Shown here: one piece after another, positions 1-11,533 of the stretch
Layout of the letters: every line of letters starts with the position of its first letter
Position numbering within the stretch: the first letter of the stretch is position 1
Assembly: GCF_000226095.1 (NCBI RefSeq)
Contig: NC_016476.1
Coordinates: 1,302,001-1,366,000 of the forward strand
DNA length: 64,000 bases
Direction of reading: 5' to 3'
From: Thermothelomyces thermophilus ATCC 42464
Taxonomy: Eukaryota; Ascomycota; Sordariomycetes; Sordariales; Chaetomiaceae
Position numbers and translations under genes: made by a program
Notes under the pieces: model-generated
Seen by the model: only the letters and a program-made list of their open reading frames with translations
The model's database searches: none
Told to the model about the DNA's origin: nothing

Positions 1-172
1 CTTCTGCTGCGGGCTGCTATGGAATCTTCGCTCGCGGCTCGGACACTTGCCCGAGCGCGGTTTCGAGTCGGCTTCCCCCCTCCCCTCCCCATGATCCAAG
101 ATGGCGCCGGCTTAGCTCTTCACGAAGCCTTCTCTCCCCTGCCTCTAACTCATCCTCACCACTTCTCAGTAG

Positions 173-712
<540 letters not shown>

Positions 713-1021
713 AACTCCCTTGACGGCACGGTCGGACTGGGCAGCTCGGGGCGGGAACGGAATTGCAAGGAGTCGGGAATGAGCAACGATCATAACACGA
801 ATCGGCGTTTATGTACCTTCTAGAGGTGGGCATACACGGGCTCTACCAGGCAAGGAAAATGCAATTTGGGATGCGATGACTACAAAGACAACCGGGGCCG
901 TCCCGACCACTGGTGTCGTCGCTCCAGGCTGTGTAATGGGAAGGGTGGTGGGGGGGCCATGCGGACAGCTACGCTTTCTGTTTATCCAGCCAGCCAAAAG
1001 TCCCCGTCCCGGTCCACCTGC

Positions 1022-2482
1022 CTAATTGTTCGGGAATCCCTCCCTCAGGTTGTCATACTTGGTGAACGGATATGTGATGCAGTTCTCGCGCCATTCCAGC
1101 GCAGTCGTCCCGCCAAACACGTCGACGACGTTCGTAATCAGGCTTTCTCCCCCTCCCTTGTCGGCGGAGCTCTCCCACCACATGCCGCCGCCGAGCTTGC
1201 GGTCCTTGATGTACTGGGCCTTTTGTCTCGCCATGTCCACCGTGTCGTAGCTGACCAGGACCCTCCGGCCGGCATGATAGCAGTAGCTACCGCCGGCACT
1301 CTCGTCCACCCGGACCTCAGCACCCTCGAGCGGCAGCTTCTTGTAGTCGTGCACGCCGTTCTCCCACGTGCCCTCGCCCACGCCGCTGAACGGCTTGCCC
1401 AGCCCGTCGGTGTTCTCGAACGAGCGGCCGTACAGGGGCATGCCCACGACGATCTTGCCGGGCGGCACGCCGCGGTCGATGTAGGCGCGCACGGCGGCGT
1501 CGGTCGAGAAGGGGCTGCAGCTGCCGGCGTGGGTCTGGCAGGGGTACAGGTTGGCCTGGTGGGCGGCCACGCGGTCCCACGAGCCGGCGTAGTCGTAGGC
1601 CATCAGGTTCCAGAAGTCGAGGTAGCGGTCCATGCCGGCCATGTCGAGCTTCTCGTAGTTCTGCGCGCCCGCCGGGCTGGCGACCGTCAGCAGGAAGTGC
1701 GGCGGGCTCGTCGCCGACACCTTGGCCGCGTGCTTGTCCAGGGCGCCCCGCACCTCGGCCAGCAGCGAGACGAAGTCGGCCGCCTCGGCCGCGTTCTGCG
1801 GGTACTCCCAGTCGATGTCGAGACCGTCGAAACCAAGGTTGGAGAGCTGTGCGTGCGGAATGGTTTTGTTTGTCATGTTAGCATTGTTCGAGTGCCAATT
1901 ATGGGATTCTCGGGTTTTTATAAAACGAACCAGGTCTACTGCCGATGTGGCAAACTTCTGTCTACCCTCGGGCGTCGAGGCCGGCTGCCTGAAGTTGCTA
2001 CTGTACGTCCAGCCGCCGATGGACAGCAGGACCTTGAGGTTGCGGTTGCGGCGCTTGAGCAGGTTGAGCTGCTTCAGGCAGCCGTACAAGTTGGTGCCCG
2101 TGTCGTTCCAGCTGTCGCCCTCCCAGTGGATGTCCGTGTCGGCCCACGAGTCCGTCATGTACACCTCGCCCGACTCGGGCCGCACGTTGGCGAAGGCGTA
2201 CAGCACGTGGGTCAGCCTCTCGACGGGCAGATCCTGGGGCCGGTGCTTGCGGGCGTAGATGGCCCAGTTTACAAAGTATGCCACCGAACGGTAGCCGTCC
2301 GTAGGTCCGCCGCCCATTGTTGTTGTTTGTGATGTTGATGTCGTCCAAGGAAACGGAAATGGGAGTCTCGTGTGGAACTTCAGAAGGGAAGAACTTCTGG
2401 GGCCAATGAGGATACTGAGCACAATAGCTATTACCGCAACTGCAATTAAGTAGATGTGATGAGGTCTGGAGAGCCGGGGCAT
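1022..2482 (-). CDS. GH18 chitinase (class V type), one in-frame intron
   Basis: The enzyme is predicted to cleave beta-1,4 links in chitin by the substrate-assisted GH18 mechanism. Exons are 2482-1931 and 1846-1022; the intron 1930-1847 starts GTTCGT, has a GCTAAC branch site and ends CACGCACAG. It is 84 nt with no stop, so an unspliced read would add 28 residues just before the active site. The spliced product is 458 residues from the first Met. It has SIGGW at about 154-158 and the catalytic signature [10 protein letters not shown] at 191-200, with Glu198 as general acid. The start is uncertain. The first Met gives a hydrophobic segment at about 11-27, a possible signal anchor. Met56, in a good AACAACAATGG context, gives a 403-residue protein that begins right before the conserved [10 protein letters not shown] block, as cytosolic members do. 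No chitin-binding domain is seen. Confidence 0.93.
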   Translation of the reverse strand: MPRLSRPHHIYLIAVAVIAIVLSILIGPRSSSLLKFHTRLPFPFPWTTSTSQTTTMGGGPTDGYRSVAYFVNWAIYARKHRPQDLPVERLTHVLYAFANVRPESGEVYMTDSWADTDIHWEGDSWNDTGTNLYGCLKQLNLLKRRNRNLKVLLSIGGWTYSSNFRQPASTPEGRQKFATSAVDLVRFIKTRESHNWHSNNANMTNKTIPHAQLSNLGFDGLDIDWEYPQNAAEAADFVSLLAEVRGALDKHAAKVSATSPPHFLLTVASPAGAQNYEKLDMAGMDRYLDFWNLMAYDYAGSWDRVAAHQANLYPCQTHAGSCSPFSTDAAVRAYIDRGVPPGKIVVGMPLYGRSFENTDGLGKPFSGVGEGTWENGVHDYKKLPLEGAEVRVDESAGGSYCYHAGRRVLVSYDTVDMARQKAQYIKDRKLGGGMWWESSADKGGGESLITNVVDVFGGTTALEWRENCITYPFTKYDNLREGFPNN

Positions 2483-3310
2483 ACAGCAGCTTTATAGCTT
2501 TCCTACTCCCTTGGGCCTGTATGTTGGGTTTGGTCGGTAGAAGCAGTCTCGAGAGGTCGCCCATTGGGGAGCTTGGCAACCGAGGGGGAGGGGCAGGACG
2601 CGCCAGTGGGTCCACCTGAACAGAGCTCCGCCACTGAGTCTCACCCAGGCCATCCATTGCCAGGCTCGGTTTTTGTTGGCATGACTTTGTTGGTAGACAG
2701 GTGCTCCGTAATTTTCAGCTCTTGTTCTCGCCTTGTTTTGGTTCGGAAATAATGGTAGGCTCGGACCGTGACAGTGCTTGGCCACCAGAAACTGATAAGA
2801 GGGAAGAGTCGCTAATCCCTGCTGCACAAATTCCGTTTTGTCTACTTCACCCCACCGTTACCCATATGTCCCTCCCTAGAAACGACGCCTACAAGTAAAC
2901 AAACGAAAGAAAAAAAAATTAAAAAAATTGGTTGAAATAATAAGATTTTTACGTATGTTGAGACAGAATCAGCTGTACCTGCCGACGCCTTCTACGACCC
3001 AATCTTCACCAGATTCCCAAGGAGAGCCTATGACGTATTGTCTTTTATCAGATGATCGACCCCGTTATCCATATACCAACGGTCCGATTAAGATCCAAGA
3101 CCATGTCTGACCTAGTTGCTGGGAAGACGCGCATGATTGGGGCTTGTCATGTCTCAGACTTCATCGCTTCCTGCCTGATGCGTTGAACGCCCGCTGCTGT
3201 TCCACGCTCTAGCGAGCCTCACCCTGCGGCAACACACACCTCTGCTCAACAAGTGTATCAACCATTGATCATCGCCACCACCCTCTTTCGAATCCACCTT
3301 CCTTGCCTTG
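2483..3310. other. Intergenic region upstream of the chitinase
   Basis: No convincing gene is seen on either strand. The open frames are short and show no known motif. The part next to 2482 is presumably the chitinase promoter. An A-rich patch lies at about 2,895-2,945. Confidence 0.5.
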
Positions 3311-3979
3311 ATGACCGACTGGGAGGCCCTCGCCGAAGGAGATAAGTTCCGCTGCCCGATCCAGTCCTCGGCGCGCCCGCGGCTGAGCAGGCCTCCACAC
3401 CCTCTTCTTCTTTGGAGAAGTGTGGTTGTTGGAAGAGAAGCCGGTCATTCCCGAGATCTGAAGGTATCCCTTATCATTTTGATGACGATACCGTCTCCAG
3501 GTTGGAAACAGTGAACGAGGAATGAACCACTCTCGCATGGTGTCTTGTCCAACGACCTCCCAGCCAAGCTTCCGGTTCTCAACCGCGACAGGGTCCTCCA
3601 GAGCGAGCCCTGCGTCTCTGGCCCTTTCTGTTTCGTGTTTCACGTTTAGGTACCTCGGCAAGGACTTGGAAGACCACATGGAGGGTCACGCAGGCATTCC
3701 GGGGCCTGAATCTGGCTCAGACATCGCAGCCCCGTGACAAGCTGAGGCCAGCTTGATTCGTTGGGTGACTGCCTCATCCACGTGGCGGGCTTCAAGGTGG
3801 CGCGTCATCCACCAAAAGATGACCGTTTCCATGGACAGGTTCATCGGGATGATGAAGAGAAGAGCCACTACTCGAGGGTCAAGGGGTCACGACGAGGCGA
3901 AAGATACTCGGCGGCTGCATTCATCCCAGCACCCCGATTGGATTCCAGGTTGAATTGTTGCGCCCATCTTCCCTGGTAA
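3311..3979 (+). pseudogene. Possible decayed or intron-rich gene of unknown function
   Basis: Short stretches that read like protein lie in different frames on the plus strand. An ATG at 3311 opens with MTDWEALAEGDKFRC. A second stretch around 3,460-3,525 includes YHFDDDTVSRLETVNEE. A third at about 3,520-3,645 includes SNDLPAKLPVLNRDRV, and a hydrophilic one lies at about 3,800-3,900. The second and third run into each other but are offset in frame at about 3,515-3,525. No convincing GT-AG intron joins them, so a frameshifted relic is as likely as a spliced gene. A 136-codon open frame on the opposite strand (3679-3269) is an alternative. I do not recognise the family. Confidence 0.25.
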
Positions 3980-4293
3980 TTATTCTCATTTGTTAACTTT
4001 GTATAGTACAATGCATCATAGCGCTCAGGAAGTCGCCTAAGTCACTTGGGCTCATGACTTCGCGTGGCAAAGGCACGCACTCCCTTCACGGGAGAATAGT
4101 ATTGTTTTGCACTGACCGTGGTAATCACAGGATGGAGTATCTGCACTTAGAGTTGAGGACTTGAAATAACCCGGCGTCCACCGACTCTCAGATGGCTGAG
4201 AACTTACCCTGCAATAGTGACGTCTTGCTTGTGAAAAGATTCATGGGAGATCTTTTTATCCACAGATAATCAACATCTAATCTCCATTGTTCA
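3980..4293. other. Intergenic region downstream of the deacetylase
   Basis: No gene or structured RNA is recognised. It should include the 3' end of the deacetylase transcript that reads in from the right. Confidence 0.5.
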
Positions 4294-5121
4294 TCATGCA
4301 GCTGGGCCAGATTGAAATAGATGGGGGTGCTTCTTCACCCACTCAGCAACCTCCCTGCACGGCGCCACCCAAATGCTCTTGTCCTCACTGATTCTCTTCA
4401 GGACCTCCTCCAGCACCTCAAACCGTTCTTCGCTTGTTTGCAAGAATGGATGGAACAGAATCGACATGTACCCTCCAGTTCTAACCACTTCATCGATTTC
4501 TTTCCTCAACCAGGTCTGGAACTCCTTCGGCCCCCGTACGTCCTCATTTTCTCCATATTCCTTTCGAATCCTGTCAAACTTCTCCATATACCAAAACGCG
4601 TCAACCGCCCGCCAGTCAAAAGGCAACACCGCCACCCCTTCCTTCCCCAGCCCGAACTCTCCCAGAGGCGAGACATACTCGACCCCGTACTCCTTCAACA
4701 GCCTCCACGTCCGCTCGTTGATCCGGCCCCCGGGCGGCCGGAAGCCGACGTAGTCCACACCGTGCGCGCGCGCGGCCTCCCAGCTCTTGCGGAAGCTCTC
4801 CGCCTCCTGCGCCTCGTCCAGCCCGCTCCAGACTTCGTGCTGGAACCCGTGCCAGGCGACCTCGTGGCCGGCCCGGGCCAGGGCCTCCACGGTGGCGGGG
4901 TAGACGCCCAGGCTCCAGGCCTCGGCGAAGTAGGTGGCACGGATGCGGTACCGGTCGAGCAGGGCCAGCATGCGGGGCAGCTGGTCGGTGACGGCCGGGT
5001 GGGTGCCGATCGGGTGCGGCCAGGCCCCCTTCAGCACGTCCTGGGCCTCGCCGAGGTTGTCCATCGTAAAGGAGATGGCGGCTCGGTAGGGGGACGGCCA
5101 AGGGGATTCGGGGGATGACAT
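4294..5121 (-). CDS. Polysaccharide deacetylase (NodB / carbohydrate esterase 4-like)
   Basis: A single-exon gene of 275 residues. NodB-fold enzymes remove N-acetyl groups from chitin-like or peptidoglycan-like sugars, or act on other C-N bonds such as allantoin, using a metal held by Asp-His-His. Motif 1, usually TFDD, reads TMDNLGEA near residue 19, keeping one Asp. Motif 2 reads HEVAWHGFQHE near residues 86-96 with two candidate metal His. Motif 3 reads RPPGGRIN near 128. A late HPF motif near 224 fits the final catalytic His. No signal peptide or membrane segment is present, so it is probably cytosolic. The altered motif 1 resembles the HpPgdA/PuuE side of the superfamily more than secreted fungal chitin deacetylases, so the substrate is open. 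The start Met has A at -3 and the product begins right before the domain. Confidence 0.88.
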   Translation of the reverse strand: MSSPESPWPSPYRAAISFTMDNLGEAQDVLKGAWPHPIGTHPAVTDQLPRMLALLDRYRIRATYFAEAWSLGVYPATVEALARAGHEVAWHGFQHEVWSGLDEAQEAESFRKSWEAARAHGVDYVGFRPPGGRINERTWRLLKEYGVEYVSPLGEFGLGKEGVAVLPFDWRAVDAFWYMEKFDRIRKEYGENEDVRGPKEFQTWLRKEIDEVVRTGGYMSILFHPFLQTSEERFEVLEEVLKRISEDKSIWVAPCREVAEWVKKHPHLFQSGPAA

Positions 5122-5926
5122 GGTTGTGGTAACTTTGAGTACCTAATTAACAGGCGGAAATTGTGATGGTCTTGGATGCGCTCGAGGGAAACCAAATCCG
5201 GTATTGAAAGGGATTGTGGTCCGAATGCAGTTCGCGATGGGCGATGAAACTACACGTGGAATGAGATGTTTCATGGTTTTTAGAGTTTGATGTAGTGGAT
5301 GCGAAACGGCACGTATGGAAAAGAGCCGGCAATTGTTTGCGTCTCCAGACACTTGATCTCGAATGGAAGTTCGGCAGTTGCGAAGGGTAGTGGGGTTAAT
5401 TAGTTGGATTTCCGGGCCTCTTTCCATGGTAACAAAAGAATAATTACTCCGCGTCGGAAAATCAAGGGGAATCTTCTTGTCGCCTTTCTTTCTTCTTCCG
5501 CTTCGATGTCTTCATCATTCTTGATATCTGCTTGGGTTATCATTTGCTCTTTGTCGCTTTCGGTCCCAAATCACACTAAAAAAGCAATCAGGATATGAAC
5601 TGCCTTTTTACTTGGACTTCATCACCAGGGATTATTCCGATCCCCGCACACATGCCTTGGCCTATCTCTTGCAAAGATTCGGCCTCGAAGTACTTGGAAG
5701 AGGCGACGCTGAAATATGACAACCCTGGTGAGGCTTCACAGCTCCCGCACTTCAGCCCTATTTGGCACGCTGTAGCCTGCGCCAAGCCCCGGGCTGCTTG
5801 AAATATGCCCTCAGGCACCACTCACGCTGATAGCCACCCCCCCGCTCGCTCTAATTAACCTCTCTGCTCGCTGCGGCAACAACCCACCAAGGCTCTAGCC
5901 GCTGTAAACAGTAAGCCGGCGGTGAC
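5122..5926. other. Intergenic region between deacetylase and NLR-kinase gene
   Basis: The two genes are divergent, so this 0.8 kb should hold both promoters. An open frame at 5595-5801 (68 codons) lies here, but has no recognisable motif or homologue in memory and is more likely leader sequence. Nothing else is seen. Confidence 0.5.
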
Positions 5927-8900
5927 ATGGCGGATCCCCTGGGCACCCTTGCAAATGTGCTCGCGGTCCTCAAACTCGCTGCGGCTGCGACGCAATACAT
6001 CAAGGAGGTGAAGAACGGCTCATCGGAACGCTTGCGCCTCCGGGATGAGCTCCGCAGCACCACCTGCCTGCTTGAGATGCTCAAGGACAGGTTGGAGGAT
6101 GGGGAGAGCGCCGAAGACGGCGACGAAGCGTCCCTGAAACCTCCGTCGATAAGCTCGCTCGCAGCCGAAGATGGCCCCCTCGCGCTGTTCAAGAGGGTGC
6201 TAGAAGACATCATCGACAAGCTTGCGCCCAAGGACCGGCTCAGGAGGCTTGCCCAGCCTTTCACTTGGCCGTTCGACAAGAGGGACGTTGCTGAGCTCCT
6301 GGCAACTCTCGAGAGACTCAAGAGTCACTTCAACCTGATCATGCAAAATGACCTTGTGTAAGATGAGCTGCTCCGTTTCTCTTGTTTCGGCCTTTTCCTC
6401 CCCGCTAACGCCACCATATCCTTTGCAGTGAGCTTGCTAAACTATCTCACCTGAAGCTGGATAATATCCAGCGGCAGATCGAAACCGCCACGTCTCGATC
6501 ATTGGACAATGAGGCCGAGAAAATCATCCTTTGGATCAGCCCGCTGTCATACCGAGCCCGCCACCTCGACGTCCTCAATACCGCACGGCCTGGCACTGGC
6601 ACTTGGTTCCTTCATCACCCTGTTTTTAACAAGTGGGTCAATGGCGAGCTCAACGTGCTCTGGTGCCCAGGGATACGTATGTAATTCTCGAAAAAACCAT
6701 AATCCGCCTCAAAAAGCGTGATACTGACGTGTCCTTCCCAGCTGGGGCTGGTAAGACGATACTGGCGTGAGTGATCCAGCGACTAGAGGACTATCCCTTA
6801 TTTCAACGTAAACCCGGACTGACAGTTGCCCGTCTATTATCAGCTCGCTTGTTATCGACAATCTGGAAAGCCACCACGGTTCTGCTACGTCTCTTTGCAC
6901 CTATGTGTATTGCAGCTACGAGAAAAGGCGGGAGCAGACCCCAGTTGCTTTGCTCTCCAGCATCCTCCAGCAGGTCCTTCAGCAGTCCAGGGCGTCCACC
7001 CTCCCGGAGGAGGTGCTTTCGCTATATCGGTTGCACAGCAAGCATGGCACACGCCCCACACTTGCTCAGGTTACGGAAACCCTTCGTGCAGTGACTGCCA
7101 GCTTCACGGTGTTTCGTGTCATTGTTGACGCCCTTGACGAATGCGCAGAGTCGGACGATGATGCGCTCCGTTTCATCTCGGCCGTACGTTCCTTGGGGCC
7201 CTCCGTCAGGCTTCTATGCACCTCTCGCTTCTCGAGCGTGTTTGAGAGATACTTTGCGGAAGCCGACAGCATTGAAATTTCCGCCCGAAGCGAGGATATC
7301 AGACTTTATCTTGATTCAGAAATCCAGCAGCACTCCAGGCTTGCGAGACACATCCACGACGATCCGGCCCTCAAGCAGGACATTATCGACGCCATCACCG
7401 GGGAATTCCGCGGAATGTGGGTATTCATTCCCTTGCCCGTCTGGTATGGTTGCTGACAATAAGGTATCCATTCGCAGGTTCTTATTGGCAAAGCTTCACC
7501 TCGAATCTCTGTCTACGAAGATCAACCGGAAAGCAGTCCGACTTGCGCTCAAGACACTACCAGCGACCCTCGACGCGACTTACTCTGAGGCTGTGCAGCG
7601 CATACACAATCAGGCACCAGATCTTGTCGAGGTCGCAAAGTCTGTCCTGTTTTGGGTGATATGTGCCAAACGGCCCCTCACAGTCCTGGAGCTGCGTCAA
7701 ATGTACGCCACCTTGGAGCTTCCCGATCACACGCCTCTGGAGGACGATGACTTGCCTGACGGCGAGCTACTGACAAGTACGTGTGGCGGTCTTCTCCTGG
7801 TGGACGGGGAGGCGCAAACTGTCCGCGTCGTTCACTACACTGCTCAGGAGTATTTCGAACGAACCCACGTGCAAGAGCTTGAAGCAGCAAGACTAAGCCT
7901 GGCCAATGCCAGTCTTGCTTATATCTCCTTGCCAAACTTCTCGGACGGTCCCTGTGCCACTGATACAGCCATGGCTCGACGACTTGAGCAGTTCCCGTTT
8001 TTGGACTATGCTTCGAGGTACTGGGGTGTAGATATCGGGAGCTTCTCTAGCGCGACTAATGACCCGGTGTGGGCTAAGCTGGACAGTTTCTTCTCGAATC
8101 AGAGTGCTCACGAAGTCGCATGGCAGGTGCAAAACCTGCCACGGGTCCGGTATTTCCAATGGAGTCAGGACTACCCCAGAAACGTCCCGCCTCTTGTCAT
8201 GGCCGCTAGCTTCGATATGCCGTGCATTTTGCGGCGGCTGATCACACAGTGTGGGCATTCTGTTGACTCTTGTGGAAGCGATCAAGTGACGGCCCTTATC
8301 CGCGCCGCTGGCTGCGGTCTCGCCGGCAACGTCCGAGTTCTGGTCGAACAAGGAGCCAACCTGGAGGCTCGCGACTTTATGAACCAAACAGCCTTGCAAA
8401 AGGCAGCGGCTACCGGATCTGAGGATGTCGTAGAAGCCTTAATTGAAGCTGGTGCGGACGTTAACGCACAGTCGCTTGATTGGACGACGCTTATGTCCGC
8501 TGTCTTCGGCGGCAACCTGGAGGTTGTAAAGCGGCTGGTTGAAGGCGGAGCAGACTTTGCAGTCGAAACACCATGGGGTGAGACTGCCTTGACCATCGCA
8601 TTGTATAATGGCCAGGAGGCCATCGCTTCATATTTGATTGACCAAGGAGCTGTCCTCCCAAGAAATCATGCGGGACGCCGCGCTTCGCTGGCCGCTTCGC
8701 GCAAAGGCATGCTCCAGGTCATCAGACGTCTTGAGGCAGACTACCGAACAGTTGCCGAGAGGCCGTTGCAACGACACACGAGAATACGAGAGGAGGCAGA
8801 GGGTTCGAACTCGACGGTGAATGGGGTTGCCGTCAGCGAGGAGCACCAGGAGCTCACGGACCCTGCCAGACCGGAAGAAGACGATGCTCGGGACCTTCCA

Positions 8901-9959
8901 GATTGGCTTACAGTCACGAATGGTTTCTCGAAGCTGTTCGAATTTGAAGCGACGATTGGGAAGGGTCACTTTGCGGAAGTGTGCAAGTACCGCAACCGCG
9001 TTACGAAGGTGGCGGTCGCGGTCAAAATATTCAAATACAGACCGGATGCAAAGCTTCCGAGGATGCCTTACTCATTACGCAACGAAGTTGAGCTCCTACG
9101 GAAGATGCAGGGAGAGCCTCATCCTGCGATTCTGAACCTGATCGAGGTTTTTCTTGATTTTACCCGACGGCAACTACTTGTGGTCACGGAGCTTGCCGAC
9201 GCAGGGGACTTGTTCACGTTGGTGGTTTCGAAAGGAAAGCTGTCCGAGGAGGAAACCCGTAGAGTCTTCGCGCAGCTGTTCTCAGCGGTGGAGTTTCTGG
9301 TGAGTCCAAGATCTCTAATATCTGTCTTGAAATCACGACGTTCTTCAGTCTCAAGTCGCCCGCCCTTGTTCACGAACGCTGACTGTTATTACGTAGCATG
9401 CTCGTGGCTGGGTGCACCGAGACATCAAGCCTGAGAACATACTGATTTTTGACCAAGAGACTTTATCCATAAAGCTCGCCGATTTTGGCCTCGCAAAGGA
9501 ATTACCCGTTGATTCGAGCCGCTGGGCCTACAATGCAACGTTGTGTGGCACACCATCCTGTACGTAATAGTGGTCTTGGGAACTTTGCTGCGGTGTTGAA
9601 CTCGAGACGTCTGAGCTCGCATGCTGACCTTGATGCCAGACGTCGCTCCGGAAGTCTTGGCCGAGTCCCAAACCCGCAAGTGCGGAACCCCTACAGACAT
9701 CTGGTCGTGTGGTGTCGTGCTTTATATCTGCCTTTGCGGGTTCCCCCCGTTCTCTGCTGAACTCAAAACGGAGGATTTCCCATACGATTTGGGGGAACAG
9801 ATCAGGCGGGGTTTATTTTTCTACCCATCCCCATATTGGGATCCCATCAGCGATCCCGCTCTGGATCTCATTGACAACCTGATAGTCGTGGACATGGCGC
9901 AGCGATTCTCCGCCAGGCAGTGCCTAGAACACCCGTGGATGACAAGTACAGGACATTGA
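5927..9959 (+). CDS. HeLo-like/NACHT/ankyrin/CHK2-like kinase fusion (NLR-type STAND protein), 7 exons
   Basis: Proposed exons are 5927-6357, 6429-6676, 6742-6766, 6844-7416, 7478-9299, 9397-9559 and 9640-9959, each intron GT-AG with a CTAAC/CTGAC-like branch. The spliced product is 1193 residues. Domains in order: a helical N-terminal region (1 to about 225) of the HeLo-like type in fungal STAND proteins; NACHT NTPase with Walker A GIPGAGKT at 225-232 and Walker B VIVDALDE at 327-334; four ankyrin repeats at about 694-816; and a protein kinase at about 912-1190. The kinase keeps its glycine loop GKGHFAEV (920-927), VAVK lysine 942, HRDIKPEN (1040-1047), DFG (1062-1064) and APE (1090-1092). 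Its C-lobe block [17 protein letters not shown] resembles CHK2/Rad53 kinases. Expected role: ligand-gated NTP switch controlling cell death or kinase output. The frame is intact. The intron 3 acceptor could instead be 6825, adding six residues. Confidence 0.9.
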
Positions 9960-10490
9960 ATAGTGTTGGTTGCCGGGGAAGGCAGGCGAGCGCGTCTGAT
10001 CCGCTCAGGATACAAATATATTGTTTCACAACCGGCCTAATTACATGGGCCTCACGCGGCTCGGATACGCAGGATCTCATGCACCGGCTGACAGACTTTC
10101 TTTTCCTCACGAATCAGCCGCACGCCAATCACATTTTCGGTTGTTCTTTGAAGAGACGAGGGGCAAAACGGCTCATCTAGATCTGCCTGAACCCACTTCT
10201 GGGTCCTGTCGGGTCTTGCGGGGTTTCTTGATAAATTTCTCTGCCTTTCCGTAGAGATGACACACCTAATTTCTGGCAGCAGTCTAATTTCAAGTTCTCG
10301 GAGAAGAAAAAACACACCTCCTCCCTTGGAACGACCTTTTCACGTTCCGACTAACTTCCCGCAACAGGAGCAACAGGGAGTTTGGCAGAAGCTGAACCCT
10401 GTTCACAGTAGTCATTAGGCCGATCACCATCAGGTCTGTATTCCATAGTCACCACAGGCCACCACGGCTACCTCCATTTGGCTGAGCTAC
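9960..10490. other. Spacer between the NLR-kinase gene and the repeat block
   Basis: Base composition is normal and CpA sites are common, so RIP has not reached this stretch. It should contain the 3' UTR and terminator of the kinase gene. No gene is recognised. Confidence 0.5.
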
Positions 10491-10740
10491 TGATGTAGTA
10501 CGTTGTCTACGGACGCGTCCATCATGTAAGGTTGGATAAGATAAGCCCTGTGGATCTGGCAAACGGGCTGGCAAACGGAGTATTCTTTGTTCCTATCCTC
10601 TACTTATATAGAGCCATAGGGCCAGCCAACGTAGGAAGGAAACATCGCACTTTTGAACTATTTACAACTTACTAACTTTCTTCTATCAATTGGAACTATC
10701 TTCTATCTATTAGAACCATCTTCTATCAAATGGTAGTAGA
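10491..10740 (+). repeat. Possible 5' LTR or leader of gypsy element F3
   Basis: This stretch starts TGATGTAGTACG, has a TATA-like CTTATATAGAGCC at about 10,601-10,613, and then three diverged copies of a CTTCTATC-containing unit (about 10,679-10,730). RIP decay begins just downstream. It lies where the 5' LTR of F3 should be, but no matching 3' LTR is in the window, so neither end can be proved. Confidence 0.3.
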
Positions 10741-11533
10741 AACTTTACTCTAACTATCTAAAACCATTAGTACTAGAATTAAATCGTATTAATGATTAGT
10801 TTAGTATTACTTCTATAATAGTTACATTTAATTTTGGTGACTTAGTAACCGAACTAAGTAATTCTATTATAACGATTGTAAAATCTCTCTATTCCTAGTA
10901 ACTTAGTAACTAGGATAGTCTCCTTTATTTATTAACTTTATCTTTATTTAACCTTGGTAATTTAGTAACCGGTAGCTAGGCAAATCCTATATTAATACTA
11001 GGATCCTTCTTTATAAAAGACCTTCCTTAATCTTCTTATCCTTTAAACACCTCTATTAAAAAACTAACTATTAGAGAACTGTCTAACTATACTATAAGTA
11101 TTCTAAGGAGGTATAATAAGATACCTTATATACTATAGGTATAGGCATTAGAATATAATCCTAAAGACTAACTATAAGAAGAAGCTCCTTTATAGGAGCT
11201 AGAGTCGCTACTTGAATTTACTAACGAATATAAGCTATAGTAAGCTAAACCCGATAAGTTTAACGCTAATAAGAAAATATTAGCTTAGATAAATAGCAAG
11301 ATAGATCTTCGGTTTGATTAGCTAAAGGAACGAACTAATAGTATTTCTAATAAGACTAAAGGAGCTATCTATAAGCTATTATAGATACTAGAAAAGAATC
11401 TTACTAGGATAGATTATAACTTCGCTTACTACTTATAAAAAGCTAAAGATCAAATTTCCTAGTGCCTAGAGAAATATATAGAAAAAATGATAGTACTATT
11501 AGCTAATTATATTAAAGGGCTAGAAATCTATAT
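10741..11533 (+). mobile_element. Gypsy element F3, segment 1 (leader and start of gag)
   Basis: The sequence is AT-rich, with TA overrepresented and TAG/TAA in all frames. A frame near 11,150-11,530 reads like a retroviral-type gag start once RIP stops are ignored. It is cut at 11,533 by chromovirus 1, whose TSD (tatat) is at 11,529-11,533, and resumes at 26,703. Confidence 0.55.

Noticed and set aside
866-2332. Long plus-strand open frame (488 codons) across the chitinase
   Set aside because: It is the complement of a well-supported GH18 gene in GC-rich DNA; the product lacks motifs and the minus strand holds the catalytic signature.
4321-5118. Plus-strand open frame (265 codons) opposite the deacetylase
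   Set aside because: Antisense shadow of the NodB gene; residue composition is mostly Pro/Arg/Leu/Gly with no family resemblance.
7116-9434. 772-codon open frame treated as a stand-alone ankyrin gene
   Set aside because: Its first part is in the wrong frame for NACHT and its end lies past the kinase exon. The intron at 7417-7477 joins the upstream exon and the one at 9300-9396 leads into HRD/DFG, so it is one exon of the larger gene.
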